A stretch of 64,000 bases of DNA, from assembly GCA_039033855.1 (NCBI GenBank), contig JBCCBV010000007.1:77920-141919 (forward strand), given 5' to 3'. The DNA comes from JBCCBV01 sp039033855. GTDB lineage: Bacteria > Planctomycetota > Phycisphaerae > Phycisphaerales > Phycisphaeraceae. Within the stretch, counting starts at the first letter, position 1. Every line of letters begins with the position of its first letter. The notes beneath the pieces were generated by a model. The model made no database searches and was not told the origin of the DNA. It was given only the letters and a program-made list of their open reading frames with translations. This document shows positions 50,102-58,696 of the stretch, one piece after another. The position numbers and the translations under genes are program-made.

Positions 50102-51372
50102 CAGAGCATGAACCCCGGACACTCGGCGCAGGGGTTGTCCTGCTTCTGGTCGTCGTTCAGCTTCTTCTTGAAGCTCCGCCGGGCCATGCGGTATTTGTCG
50201 TTGTTCCAGACCTTGCGGAAGCTGGTTTCGAACGCGCTGCCCATGTCGAACTCGGGCTCGAACGAGCCGCAGCAGGTGACGACCTGGCCGTCCCAGTTGA
50301 CCACGGTCTGGCGCCAGGGCCAGTCGCAGGCGATGGGTTTCTGGCCGTTGTAGCGCTCGCCGCGGACCTCGCCGGTCTTGCGGATCTCTTGATATTGCGG
50401 CAGCACGTAGCGGTCGTCGGTGGGCAGCCAGGCGTCGAGGTGGTCGCGCACCTTTTTCGCCTTGAGCTCCGGCGAGAGGCCGAGCGATACCAGCTTCTTG
50501 TCGCGGTCTTGGAACCGCATGTTCACCGACGCGGTCGAGAACACCGGCCGGCAATCGAGCGCTTCGGCGATCTTGCCAAAGCGTTCGATCTCGTGCTCGT
50601 TGTGTTTGGTGACCACGAAGTTCAGTTGGATCACCGGCGTGAGGGACTTGAGCCGCTTTTTGGTTGCGACGATGTGCTCAACCTTCGCCAGCGTGGTCTG
50701 GAAGTCTTTGCCCGGCTGGTAGATCTGGAAGGTGTCCTGCGAGGCGCCGTGGAGCGAGCAGGTCATCATGTCGAGGCCGGACTCGACGATGCGGGTGGCG
50801 TCGTCTTTGGTGTCGACCGTGCCGTCTTTGAGCTTGCGGGGCTCGATGCGGAACGCGTGCAGGTTCGAGGAGATGTAGGTCCACACCCCCTTGTCGTGGG
50901 TGTAGCGGATCATCTTGTAGATGTCCGCGGCCACCAGCGGGTCGCCCCACATCGACAGGTCGACCTTGAACAGCCGCCACCGCCAGGCGTCGATGAGCTT
51001 GCGGAAGGTCTCGAAGTCCATCCGACCCTTGCGGCGGCCCTTGAGGCCGATGCCGGTCGGGCACAGCTGGCAACGCGTGTTGCAGATGTTGGTGGGCTCG
51101 ATCTTCACGTCGTACGGCAAGCCGAACACGCGCTCGCGCTTAAGCGCCAGCTCCAGGTTCACCAAACCGATGTTCGCGACCTTGAGCGGCGTGAGGTACC
51201 GGCGGTTCCGCCAGACGTAATACGTGCCACGTGCGACAAAATCGACGGCGTTGGCGGCGCGGCGCACCGGCCCGGCCAGTCGGCGCAGCCCGCCGGCGCG
51301 GCGCTTCCAGCGCCCGGTGGTGCGTACGGCGTGGTCGAGCCCGCGGTCGAGGCCCGAAGAGAGCACCGTCAT
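50101..51372 (-). CDS. radical SAM/SPASM-domain protein
   Basis: A 423-residue iron-sulphur enzyme. The radical SAM motif is CX3CX2C at C97, C101 and C104 (EPTNICNTRCQLCPTG). A C-terminal SPASM-like region has Cys in IACDWPW, VTCCGSFEPEFDMG and NPCAECPGF, able to carry extra clusters. Its start overlaps the upstream ligase-like gene (ATGA), and its stop overlaps the GT4 gene (TGATG), so all three are co-translated. Related proteins occur in polysaccharide and lipid biosynthesis clusters. The substrate is unknown; no peptide-like precursor is encoded next to it. Confidence 0.82.
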   Translation of the reverse strand: MTVLSSGLDRGLDHAVRTTGRWKRRAGGLRRLAGPVRRAANAVDFVARGTYYVWRNRRYLTPLKVANIGLVNLELALKRERVFGLPYDVKIEPTNICNTRCQLCPTGIGLKGRRKGRMDFETFRKLIDAWRWRLFKVDLSMWGDPLVAADIYKMIRYTHDKGVWTYISSNLHAFRIEPRKLKDGTVDTKDDATRIVESGLDMMTCSLHGASQDTFQIYQPGKDFQTTLAKVEHIVATKKRLKSLTPVIQLNFVVTKHNEHEIERFGKIAEALDCRPVFSTASVNMRFQDRDKKLVSLGLSPELKAKKVRDHLDAWLPTDDRYVLPQYQEIRKTGEVRGERYNGQKPIACDWPWRQTVVNWDGQVVTCCGSFEPEFDMGSAFETSFRKVWNNDKYRMARRSFKKKLNDDQKQDNPCAECPGFML

Positions 51373-52901
51373 GACAAACCTCCGGGCGCGGGGCGCGTGG
51401 TGTGCAGGGCGATCGCGCCGCCGGGCAGCCCGCCGTGCGGCAGGCCGGTGTTTGGGGTTCCTGGTGCGTGCGGCGCTCCGGGAGTGTGCTGGGTGGGCGC
51501 GGGGCCGACGCTGTTCGGGTCAGACGCTGCGTCGGGAATCGGGTTGGGCCAGGAGACGGGCTGGGGCTCGGCCCGGTCGGCTCCCGACAGGTGGTGGTGC
51601 ACCGCCATCGGGGCGACCCCCGCGAGCATCAACAGCATCCAGGGCAGCTCGACGATTTCGATCGACAGGAACATCGCCGACACCGCCAGGCCCACCACCG
51701 ACGCCGACAAGGCGTGGCACAGGCGTTCGGCGTCGAGCGCCCGGGCCTCGGCTCGCAGGTCTCCGGCGTCGAACGCGCGATCGGCGGCATACGCGGCGTC
51801 GGTGGCGCACCGCCGGAGCCGGACCCAGGACAACGCCACCATGGCCAGGTACAGCATCGCCGCGGGGATCCCGGAGTCGGCCGCCACCTGCAGGTACTGG
51901 TTGTGGATCACCCGGCCGGGCAGGTCGGCGCCGAAGTTCTGGCTGAACTTGGTCGAGTTGCGCATGCCCGCGCCAAGCAGGGGGTTGGCCCAGGTCATTT
52001 CCCAGGCCGCTTCCCAGGACGCCAAACGCGACTGGGCGGAAGAATCGGTCTCGATTTGCACCGAAGACACCGCGCGTTCGCGGATGTCCGGGCCGGCCAA
52101 AAACAGCACGGCCGCAACGCCCACAATCACCAACCCCAGCGCGTGCCGGCGGGGCCGGTGTCCCAGGGTCAGGAAGGCGCACGTGGCGGCGGCGGCGAGC
52201 ATGGCGCCGCGCGAGTAGGTCATCATCACCGCGTGGAGCATCAGGCCGAAGCCGGCGAAGCCTGCGCCCCGCAGCGCCAGGCCGACCCGTGGGCCGAGCT
52301 CGGCCCGGTGGAACGCCGCGTAGTAGGCCAGCGGCATCGCGACGACCAGGATCAGCCCAACGCCGTTGTTATCCAGGTTCAGCAGCCCGTGGTGGTACAC
52401 GTCGAGCCGGCCGCCCTCGAAGAAGTACTGCTGGTGGATCGACAGCGCCACGTACCCCACGCAGGCCGCGACGGCCATCGACAGCAGCCGGATCTGCCAG
52501 ATGCGCCGGATGATCAGCGAGCCCATCGCGACGACCAGCAGCACCTTGCCGAGCTCGACGCCCCAGGCGTGGGCCACGTCGACGCTGAACGCCGCGAGCG
52601 CGCTCACGGTGACCCAGACGCCGAACATCGCGCAGAGGACCAGGATGGGGTTGAGCCGGGCTTCGCGCATCAGCGACTGGCCGTGAATCACGCAGGAGAT
52701 AACCAGCAGGGCCGCCGACACCGCGCCCCAGCGCACCTCGGGCCAGCCCGCCAGCGACCAGTCCCACAGCACCGCCGGCTGAAGCACCGCGATGACGTAA
52801 TACAGCAGCAGCGGCCAGAACGGCGACGCCAGGCCGAGGATTCCCCCCGCCATGCTCATGCACATCAGCAGCGCAAAATGCTTCATAACAAGGTGCTGCA
52901 T
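51369..52901 (-). CDS. O-antigen ligase/polymerase-like membrane protein (Wzy/WaaL family)
   Basis: A 510-residue polytopic membrane protein with about ten to twelve hydrophobic segments. The Wzy_C region contains MTYSRGAMLAAAA and the motif SRLASWEAAWEMTWANPLLGAG, with the R..W...........P..G.G pattern of WaaL/Wzy. Such proteins join or polymerise O-antigen on a lipid carrier at the periplasmic face. It overlaps the radical SAM gene (ATGA). The start at 52901 is chosen over 52886 and 52979; none has a good ribosome binding site. The C-terminal 70 residues are Pro-rich. Confidence 0.8.
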   Translation of the reverse strand: MQHLVMKHFALLMCMSMAGGILGLASPFWPLLLYYVIAVLQPAVLWDWSLAGWPEVRWGAVSAALLVISCVIHGQSLMREARLNPILVLCAMFGVWVTVSALAAFSVDVAHAWGVELGKVLLVVAMGSLIIRRIWQIRLLSMAVAACVGYVALSIHQQYFFEGGRLDVYHHGLLNLDNNGVGLILVVAMPLAYYAAFHRAELGPRVGLALRGAGFAGFGLMLHAVMMTYSRGAMLAAAATCAFLTLGHRPRRHALGLVIVGVAAVLFLAGPDIRERAVSSVQIETDSSAQSRLASWEAAWEMTWANPLLGAGMRNSTKFSQNFGADLPGRVIHNQYLQVAADSGIPAAMLYLAMVALSWVRLRRCATDAAYAADRAFDAGDLRAEARALDAERLCHALSASVVGLAVSAMFLSIEIVELPWMLLMLAGVAPMAVHHHLSGADRAEPQPVSWPNPIPDAASDPNSVGPAPTQHTPGAPHAPGTPNTGLPHGGLPGGAIALHTTRPAPGGLS

Positions 52902-53030
52902 CGATCCGAGCCGGCATCGCCAGCGGCCGGGCCTCAGACCCGTCCGCGCAACAACCCCGGCCTCCGTAGTGGCCGACACTCCCCGAAGGACTCATCGACC
53001 GGCCGGCCCGTACGCGGCCCGCCAAGCCCC

Positions 53031-54593
53031 TTATCGGACAAGAGAACCCCGTAGCGGTAACGCCCGGCGCGGCCCGGGTTTGGGTTCGACCGAAGCGGGC
53101 CCATCGACGTGACGACGGGGCAACCACGCGCCCGCCGCCAGCAACGCCATCGCGGGCACCACCGGCAGGCGGAACCGTTCCAGCCCGTTGGTCTGGGTCG
53201 CCAGCGCTACGCCGACGACCAGTCCGGCCAGCAGCGCGGCTTCGCGCCAATACCCGATCCACACCAAGCGCATAGCACCCGCCATCGCCAGCAGCGCCAG
53301 CAGACCGTTGAACCCCGTCCACCCCAGCGGAACCCACCCCATCGGCCGGCGCAGCACCGCGGTTACGTCGCCCGAGAGCATCTGCTCGCGCAAGCCCATC
53401 GGCGTGTACGGCCAACCCATCGTCGTGGCCACGGTCCCCACCGAGTGGTCCAGCGCGAACTTGCCGCCGCTGCGCGCCATCGCCTTGGCGTACAAGGCCG
53501 GGTCGGAGGCGAAACGTGCGGACGCCAGCCGAAGGGCGCCTTCAGTCACGCTTTCGTCCGGCTCAAGACCTGCGCGCAGCTTGTCGTGCTGCGCGGCCAC
53601 GGCCGCGGGCCAGTCGGTCGACCAGTCGCCGCCGGTTTCCATCAGGTCCATGTGGACGGCCGTGTAGTACCACGCGTTGATCGCCGGCACGCTGCTGAGC
53701 GAAGCCCCTTGCCCGAGCTGCGCGTTGCGCGCGCTCCAAAGCGCCACCGGCGCCGCGGCGCCGAGCACGATGCAGGCCGCCGCCACCGCGTCTTGCTTTC
53801 TGCGTCCCGGCCGGCCGGCCACCACCCGCCACGCCGTGATGCAAAGCGCCAGCGGCGCCGCGATCGGGCGGATCAGCGCCGCCGCGCCCAGACACAAGCC
53901 GCCGAGCGCCGCGGCCAGATATCCCTTGTTTTCCCGCGATTTCGACCCTTCCACGCCCCGGGGCCAGGCCAGCCAGACCCCCAGCCATAGCGCGAGCGCA
54001 AAGGGCCCTTCACTGAGCACCCGCAGGTCGCCGGCGATCAGCCCCGGGTGCAACGCCACCACGACCGCCGCGGCCAGACCCACCCCGGGCGAGCCCAGCC
54101 GGTCGCGGCCGATCCGGTACATCACCGCCGATAGCGCCCCGGCCATGAGCGCGTGAAGCACCAGCACCGACCCGGCCGGCAAGCCCAGCGCCAGAGGCAG
54201 TGCGATCAGCGCGGGATAGCCCGGCGTGCGGAACGTCTCGGGCAACAAACCCGATGCGTTGCGGGGGGGCATCTCGTCGCGTGATTCGCGCAATGCCGTG
54301 AGACCCAGGTGAACGTGCCCCGAGTTCTCTCCGGCGAGCGCGAACGTGCCGGTCGCCAGCAGGTTCTCGGCCAGTTCGATGTACCGCGGGCTGTCGCCCG
54401 CCAGGGCACGGTCCGGCGCGGCCAACGGACCCGCCGCCATCAGCACCAGGCGCAATACCACCGCCACGCCGACTACGGCCCAGCAAAGACGATCGCACAA
54501 TACCCGCCCGCGGACGGCTGCAGACGCTTGAAGCCCCGCGTTAGAGGGGGCGTTCAGCGAGCGGCCCACGGCTGGGGCCCAGGTCATGGTCAT
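53031..54593 (-). CDS. family 39/ArnT-like membrane glycosyltransferase
   Basis: A protein of about 520 residues with a cluster of N-terminal hydrophobic helices and about ten more. It has a GDSPRYIELAENLLATGTF motif after the first helix (Asp at the ArnT/PMT catalytic position) and an ETFRTPGYPALIAL stretch typical of the GT-C dolichyl-phosphate-mannose transferase superfamily (PMT_2). It likely moves a sugar from a polyprenyl phosphate to an envelope acceptor. It lies 130 nt upstream of the ligase-like operon on the same strand. ATG at 54593 or 54587 both possible. Confidence 0.75.
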   Translation of the reverse strand: MTMTWAPAVGRSLNAPSNAGLQASAAVRGRVLCDRLCWAVVGVAVVLRLVLMAAGPLAAPDRALAGDSPRYIELAENLLATGTFALAGENSGHVHLGLTALRESRDEMPPRNASGLLPETFRTPGYPALIALPLALGLPAGSVLVLHALMAGALSAVMYRIGRDRLGSPGVGLAAAVVVALHPGLIAGDLRVLSEGPFALALWLGVWLAWPRGVEGSKSRENKGYLAAALGGLCLGAAALIRPIAAPLALCITAWRVVAGRPGRRKQDAVAAACIVLGAAAPVALWSARNAQLGQGASLSSVPAINAWYYTAVHMDLMETGGDWSTDWPAAVAAQHDKLRAGLEPDESVTEGALRLASARFASDPALYAKAMARSGGKFALDHSVGTVATTMGWPYTPMGLREQMLSGDVTAVLRRPMGWVPLGWTGFNGLLALLAMAGAMRLVWIGYWREAALLAGLVVGVALATQTNGLERFRLPVVPAMALLAAGAWLPRRHVDGPASVEPKPGPRRALPLRGSLVR

Positions 54594-54745
54594 AGCGCGG
54601 TTCCGATGAGCACCTGCGAACAGCCGCACGGCCGGCGCCGTGCTACGTCGTGCTTATCGGCGGGTTAGGGCGGCCCACGCCACGCCCGGCCAACTTGGAT
54701 CGTCCGATAAAGACCGGGCCCGCGCCCGCCTGGGCGCGTTGCGTT

Positions 54746-55423
54746 TCAGCCCAGCAGAGTCGCCACGCCGTTGATCGCCCACCCGGCCAGGCGCGACGCT
54801 TGTAGCGCCAGAATCGACGTCGTCACCATGAACGCCCCGAAAAACAGCAGCAGCCCCGCGCCCTGGTTGCTCGGATTATCGAAGAATCGCGCGTAGCCCG
54901 GGCTGAGGTTCGCCGCGATGTGCGAGCCGTCCAACGGCGGGGCGGGCAGCAGGTTGAAGAACATCAGGATCAGGTTCACCCGCGCCGCGACCGACGCGAA
55001 CATCAGCAGGTTCGCCTTCCAGTGGGCCTGGTCGGGTTGGTTGAAACCGGCCGACAGCATGGCCCCCGCCGCCGCGGCGCAGACCAAGGCGATGGCCAGG
55101 TTCATCAGCGGACCCGCCAGCGCCACCTTGGCGGCGCCGTACTTGCCGCGCAGCCGGGTGGGGTCGATCGGCATCTGCCCCCAGGCGAAGCCGACGAGCG
55201 CCAGCGCCACCAGCGAAAAGGGCCCCATGTGCACCAGCGGGTTGCCGGTCATCCGGCCCATCGCGCGCGGGGTCGTGTCGCCCAGCCGCAGGGCCATCCA
55301 CCCGTGGGCCAACTCGTGCAGCACGATGCTGATCACCACCGTCAGGACCACGGCAAAGAAGAAGAACCGCTGCTGCGAGCTGTCCGAAAACAGCATCAAG
55401 ATGAACGGGCCGCCTTCGCCCAT
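54746..55423 (-). CDS. site-2 protease-family membrane metallopeptidase (M50)
   Basis: A 225-residue polytopic protein. The zinc motif HELAH is at H36-E37-H40 in the second hydrophobic segment, and the third ligand at D165 in FFNLLPAPPLDGSH. The GNPLVHMGPFSLVALALVGFAWG stretch (in two parts) fits the M50 type without a PDZ domain, close to the small FtsZ-unrelated YwhC-like group. Such proteases cut membrane proteins within the bilayer. The gene stands alone; the substrate is unknown. Its promoter element overlaps that of mltA on the other strand. Confidence 0.85.
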   Translation of the reverse strand: MGEGGPFILMLFSDSSQQRFFFFAVVLTVVISIVLHELAHGWMALRLGDTTPRAMGRMTGNPLVHMGPFSLVALALVGFAWGQMPIDPTRLRGKYGAAKVALAGPLMNLAIALVCAAAAGAMLSAGFNQPDQAHWKANLLMFASVAARVNLILMFFNLLPAPPLDGSHIAANLSPGYARFFDNPSNQGAGLLLFFGAFMVTTSILALQASRLAGWAINGVATLLG

Positions 55424-55468
55424 CGGTAGTTCGCCTTTCGCGGGGTCGGCCTCAAGCAGGCCTCGGGG

Positions 55469-55475
55469 TAAGCTA
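55469..55475. promoter_or_regulatory. overlapping divergent -10-like elements (TAAGCTA)
   Basis: Plus strand TAAGCT (55469-55474) points to mltA, and minus strand TAGCTT (55475-55470) points to the M50 gene. Both genes would have leaders of about 50-65 nt, the mltA one with a GGAGG. Confidence 0.4.
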
Positions 55476-55544
55476 GGAGCCTAGCGGTTCGGCACGGACG
55501 TCGGCCGCCGCCGTGTTGCGCCGTGGCTTTCATGGAGGCCCGCC

Positions 55545-56732
55545 ATGCCCCGCACCCGCTGTTTGCTCGTGTTGCTCCCCGCGCTCGCGCTGGCCTGGTT
55601 CGCCGGGGTCGGCTGTCAACGCACGGTGATCGGTCCGCCGCCCGACCCCGCGTACGCCGCGCCGCTGCCGCCCGGCGCCTCGGCGCTCCGCCTGATCACC
55701 GACCCGGCCCGCATGCCCGACTGGTCCGCGGTGGCCCGCCAACTCCGCTCGCCCGACGTGCTCGAAGCGCTGCGGCGCAGCCGCGCGTGGTACGACGCCC
55801 GCTCGGCGCCGACGCACTTCCCCGTGGCCGGCGTCACGCACGCCCAAGCGCGCGACAGCGTTCAGGCCATGCTCGACGCCGCCGAGGCCCCGTGGACCGA
55901 GCAAGAACTCGCCGGGCATCTGGCCGATGTCTTCGACGCGTACGAATCGGTCGGCTGGGACGGCCGAGGCACCGTGCTCTACACCGGCTACTTCAGCCCC
56001 GAGTTCCGCGCGTCCGCCCAGCGCGGCGGCGCCTACCAGCACCCGATCTACGCCCGCCCGGCCGACTTGGTGTCCGACCCGATCACCGGCGCGGTCTACG
56101 GCCAACGCCTATCCGACGGCAGCACCCGCCCGTACCCCACCCGAACCCAGCTCCGCCAATCCGGTGCGCTCAGCGGGCTCGAGCTCGCCTATCTCGACGA
56201 TCCGCTCGACGCCTACACCGTCGAGGTCAACGGCTCGGCCGCGCTGCAGATGCCCGATGGCTCCACGATGTACGTCGGCCACGCCGGCACCAATGGGCGC
56301 GACTACACCAGCATCGGCCAAGCCTTGGTGCAGGCGGGCAAGCTCGACGCCAACCGGCTCTCGCTCCCGGCGTTGCGCGAATACTTCCAGCGGAACCCCG
56401 AGGAACTCGCCGGCTACACCGGGCGCAACGATCGGTTCGTGTTCTTTACCGAATACCCCGCCGACGACTGGCCGGCCGGGTCGCTGGGCTTCCGTGTCGA
56501 GCCGGGCGTCAGCCTGGCGACCGACAAGGCCATCTTCCCCCGCGGCGGCCCGGTGGTGGTCGAGACCCAGGACCCCGGCTGGACCGACCGGCTGATGGTC
56601 GATCAAGACACCGGCGGCGCCATCCGCGCCCCGGGTCGGGCGGACGTCTACTTCGGCATCGGCGGCTCCGCCGAGCGCCAGGCCGGCACGTTTATCGTCG
56701 AAGGGCGCTTGATCTACTTGTTGCGGAAGTAA
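55545..56732 (+). CDS. mltA: membrane-bound lytic murein transglycosylase A
   Basis: A 395-residue lipoprotein. The signal peptide ends in a lipobox around C24 (FAGVGC), so it is anchored in a membrane. Motifs of MltA follow: VLYTGYFSPEFRAS, QHPIYARPADLV, ELAYLDDPLDAYTVEVNGSAAL (in parts), VGHAGTNGRDY, and the 3D-type catalytic region QDTGGAIRAPGRADVYFG with the key Asp residues. It cleaves peptidoglycan to 1,6-anhydromuropeptides. The ATG has a GGAGG 7 nt upstream. It could serve the flagellum too, since FlgJ here has no muramidase. Confidence 0.93.
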   Translation: MPRTRCLLVLLPALALAWFAGVGCQRTVIGPPPDPAYAAPLPPGASALRLITDPARMPDWSAVARQLRSPDVLEALRRSRAWYDARSAPTHFPVAGVTHAQARDSVQAMLDAAEAPWTEQELAGHLADVFDAYESVGWDGRGTVLYTGYFSPEFRASAQRGGAYQHPIYARPADLVSDPITGAVYGQRLSDGSTRPYPTRTQLRQSGALSGLELAYLDDPLDAYTVEVNGSAALQMPDGSTMYVGHAGTNGRDYTSIGQALVQAGKLDANRLSLPALREYFQRNPEELAGYTGRNDRFVFFTEYPADDWPAGSLGFRVEPGVSLATDKAIFPRGGPVVVETQDPGWTDRLMVDQDTGGAIRAPGRADVYFGIGGSAERQAGTFIVEGRLIYLLRK

Positions 56733-56741
56733 AGTCGATAA

Positions 56742-57080
56742 ATGCGATTGTCACGCGAAGACAAACCAGCCCCCTTCATCCCCCGCACCATTCGCGGCGC
56801 GCTGGGCGAGTCGGTCCGGCAGGTGGCGTGGCCTTTGCTCGGGCTGTTCTTGGTGGGCTTAGTCGTGTCCAGCTTGGTTTGGTTGTTCGGCGGCGGCCCC
56901 ACGCCGGTCGAAGACGGGATTCTGACGATCGAGGCCTTGAAGGGACTCTTGTGGTTCGCCGTGTTCTTGGCGAGCGGGGTATTTTTTGTCGCCTTGCCAT
57001 TCGTCTTGATTGCCAAGCTCGCGAGGCGGCGAAATCGCAGCACGGCTGTGCCTAGTGACGTGCTGCGGCGCGTTTCGTGA
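56742..57080 (+). CDS. small membrane protein, unknown
   Basis: A 112-residue protein with two hydrophobic helices at about 30-50 (WPLLGLFLVGLVVSSLVWLF) and 68-92 (GLLWFAVFLASGVFFVALPFV), basic ends, and no recognised motif. It starts 9 nt after mltA and is probably co-transcribed with it. Base composition is a little less GC-rich than in its neighbours. The function is unknown. Confidence 0.65.
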   Translation: MRLSREDKPAPFIPRTIRGALGESVRQVAWPLLGLFLVGLVVSSLVWLFGGGPTPVEDGILTIEALKGLLWFAVFLASGVFFVALPFVLIAKLARRRNRSTAVPSDVLRRVS

Positions 57081-57097
57081 GCTTCGGCTGATCTCAC

Positions 57098-57103
57098 TAC
57101 ACT
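57098..57103 (+). promoter_or_regulatory. -10-like TACACT for cmk
   Basis: The hexamer ends 7 nt before the ATG at 57111; no Shine-Dalgarno sequence. Confidence 0.55.
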
Positions 57104-57110
57104 CCCGGCC

Positions 57111-57797
57111 ATGCGTCGGCTGATCGTCACCCTCGACGGGCCCGCGGGCACGGGCAAGTCCACCGTCGCCCAGCGCCTCGCCAAGCGACTGGGCGTCGAG
57201 TTCCTCGACACCGGCGCCATGTACCGCGGGCTGACCGCTTTGGCCCTGCACCGCGGCCTGGCGCCCGACCAGGAAACCGACGCCTCGCTCATCGTCGAGC
57301 TCGCCCGCGTCAACCCGTTGCGTTTTAACTGGGCCGAAGACCCGCCCCGGCTGCTGACCGGGTCGATCGACCTGACCGGCCGGCTGCGCGACGACGACGT
57401 GACCCGCCACGTCAGCGACGTCGCCCGACTGTCCGGCGTCCGTCGGCAACTCGTCGAACGTCAGCGCGACATCGGCCGACAACACCCCCGGCTGGTCAGC
57501 GAGGGGCGCGACCAGGGTTCGGTGGTCTTCCCCGACGCGGAGGCCAAGTTCTTCCTCGACGCCAGCGCCGACGTGCGGGCCCGTCGGCGGGCCGATCAGC
57601 TGCGCGCCGCCGGGCGCACCGCGCACGAGGCCGAGATCCGCCGGCAGATCATCGAGCGCGACCGCAAAGACTCCACCCGCGACGTCGCCCCGCTGATCTG
57701 CCCCGAGGACGCCGAGAACATCGATACGTCGGCCATGACGCTCGCAGACGTGGTAGACCACCTCGAAGCCCGGGTCCGCGAACGCGGGCTGGCCTAG
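57111..57797 (+). CDS. cmk: cytidylate kinase
   Basis: A 228-residue cytoplasmic kinase that phosphorylates CMP and dCMP. The P-loop GPAGTGKST is at residues 10-18, followed by FLDTGAMYRGLTA, a divergent middle domain, LVSEGRDQGSVVFPDAEAKFFLDASADVRARRR (GRDxGTVVFP-like signature, in parts) and RDRKDSTR. Length matches the family. Its leaderless-type start makes it the first gene before plsC, which is 72 nt downstream. Confidence 0.95.
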   Translation: MRRLIVTLDGPAGTGKSTVAQRLAKRLGVEFLDTGAMYRGLTALALHRGLAPDQETDASLIVELARVNPLRFNWAEDPPRLLTGSIDLTGRLRDDDVTRHVSDVARLSGVRRQLVERQRDIGRQHPRLVSEGRDQGSVVFPDAEAKFFLDASADVRARRRADQLRAAGRTAHEAEIRRQIIERDRKDSTRDVAPLICPEDAENIDTSAMTLADVVDHLEARVRERGLA

Positions 57798-57868
57798 CCT
57801 GCCACCCAAGCGTCACGCTCGAACACCCCGGCGGCGCGGCCCGCTACGCCGTTGGAACCCCGTTGCGC

Positions 57869-58684
57869 ATGACCGACTCCCCGCCCGATCCGTCCGATCC
57901 ACCACGCGTTGCGCCCCGGGGCGATGTCGCCGCCGAAGCTGGGCCTGCCGAAGCCTGGCCCGCCGTGGCCGAAGGCGCCGAGCCTTGCCGGGCGTCGTTT
58001 AAGTGGTGGTGGTTCTGCCAGCCCGCCTGCCGGCTGTTTTTGCAGCTGTTTTGCGGGCTGCGCATCTTCGGCGCCGAGCACCTGCGCACGCCCAACCCGG
58101 TGATGCTGGTGTGCAACCACCAGTCGTACTTCGACCCGATGTTCGCCGGGATGGGGGGGTACCGGCATCCGTTCTACGCCCTGGCCCGCAAGACCCTTTG
58201 GGACACCAAGTGGCTCGGGTTCATGCTCAGCCGGCTCAACGGCATCCCGGTCGATCAAGACAGTTCCGACCTCAAGGCCATGCGCAAGTGCATCGAGGTC
58301 CTCCGCGGCGGCGCCCGGCTGCTGATCTTCGCCGAGGGCTCGCGCACCGCCACCGGGCAGATGCAGCCGTTCGCCTCGGGCGTGTCGCTGATCCTCAAAC
58401 GGGCCAAGCCCACCGTCATTCCCGTGGCCATCGAAGGCGCCTACGACATCTATCCCATCCACGCCAGGAAGCCGCGCTTCGGCCCATCGGCGGCGGTAGC
58501 CTATGGCAAGCCGATCGACCGCCGGGTGCTCGCCGCCATGAAGCCCGAAGATGCGCTACGGCACATCGAGGTCGAGGTCGAACGCCTCCGCCGACAGCTC
58601 GCCAAAACCCTCAACACCGCGCACGGCAAAGAGCGCACCGACCTGCTGCCGATCGATGAGCCCGACACGCCTGCGCGCGCGTGA
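57869..58684 (+). CDS. plsC: 1-acyl-sn-glycerol-3-phosphate acyltransferase
   Basis: A 271-residue membrane-associated acyltransferase that converts lysophosphatidate to phosphatidate. The HX4D motif is NHQSYFDP (H84, D89) and the second motif AEGSRT (E156 to R159), with a basic C-terminus. A hydrophobic stretch WWWFCQPACRLFLQLF precedes the domain. The first 40 residues are low-complexity. TTG at 57863 or ATG at 57869 is possible; ATG preferred. It follows cmk, as in several bacteria where cmk and plsC are neighbours. Confidence 0.9.
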   Translation: MTDSPPDPSDPPRVAPRGDVAAEAGPAEAWPAVAEGAEPCRASFKWWWFCQPACRLFLQLFCGLRIFGAEHLRTPNPVMLVCNHQSYFDPMFAGMGGYRHPFYALARKTLWDTKWLGFMLSRLNGIPVDQDSSDLKAMRKCIEVLRGGARLLIFAEGSRTATGQMQPFASGVSLILKRAKPTVIPVAIEGAYDIYPIHARKPRFGPSAAVAYGKPIDRRVLAAMKPEDALRHIEVEVERLRRQLAKTLNTAHGKERTDLLPIDEPDTPARA

Positions 58685-58696
58685 CCCTGTGACGCG

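Noticed and set aside
54654..54662. GCCGATAA on the minus strand as a sigma-28 -10 element
   Set aside because: No TAAA-type -35 box lies 11 nt upstream, and the downstream gene is a glycosyltransferase, not a flagellar gene.
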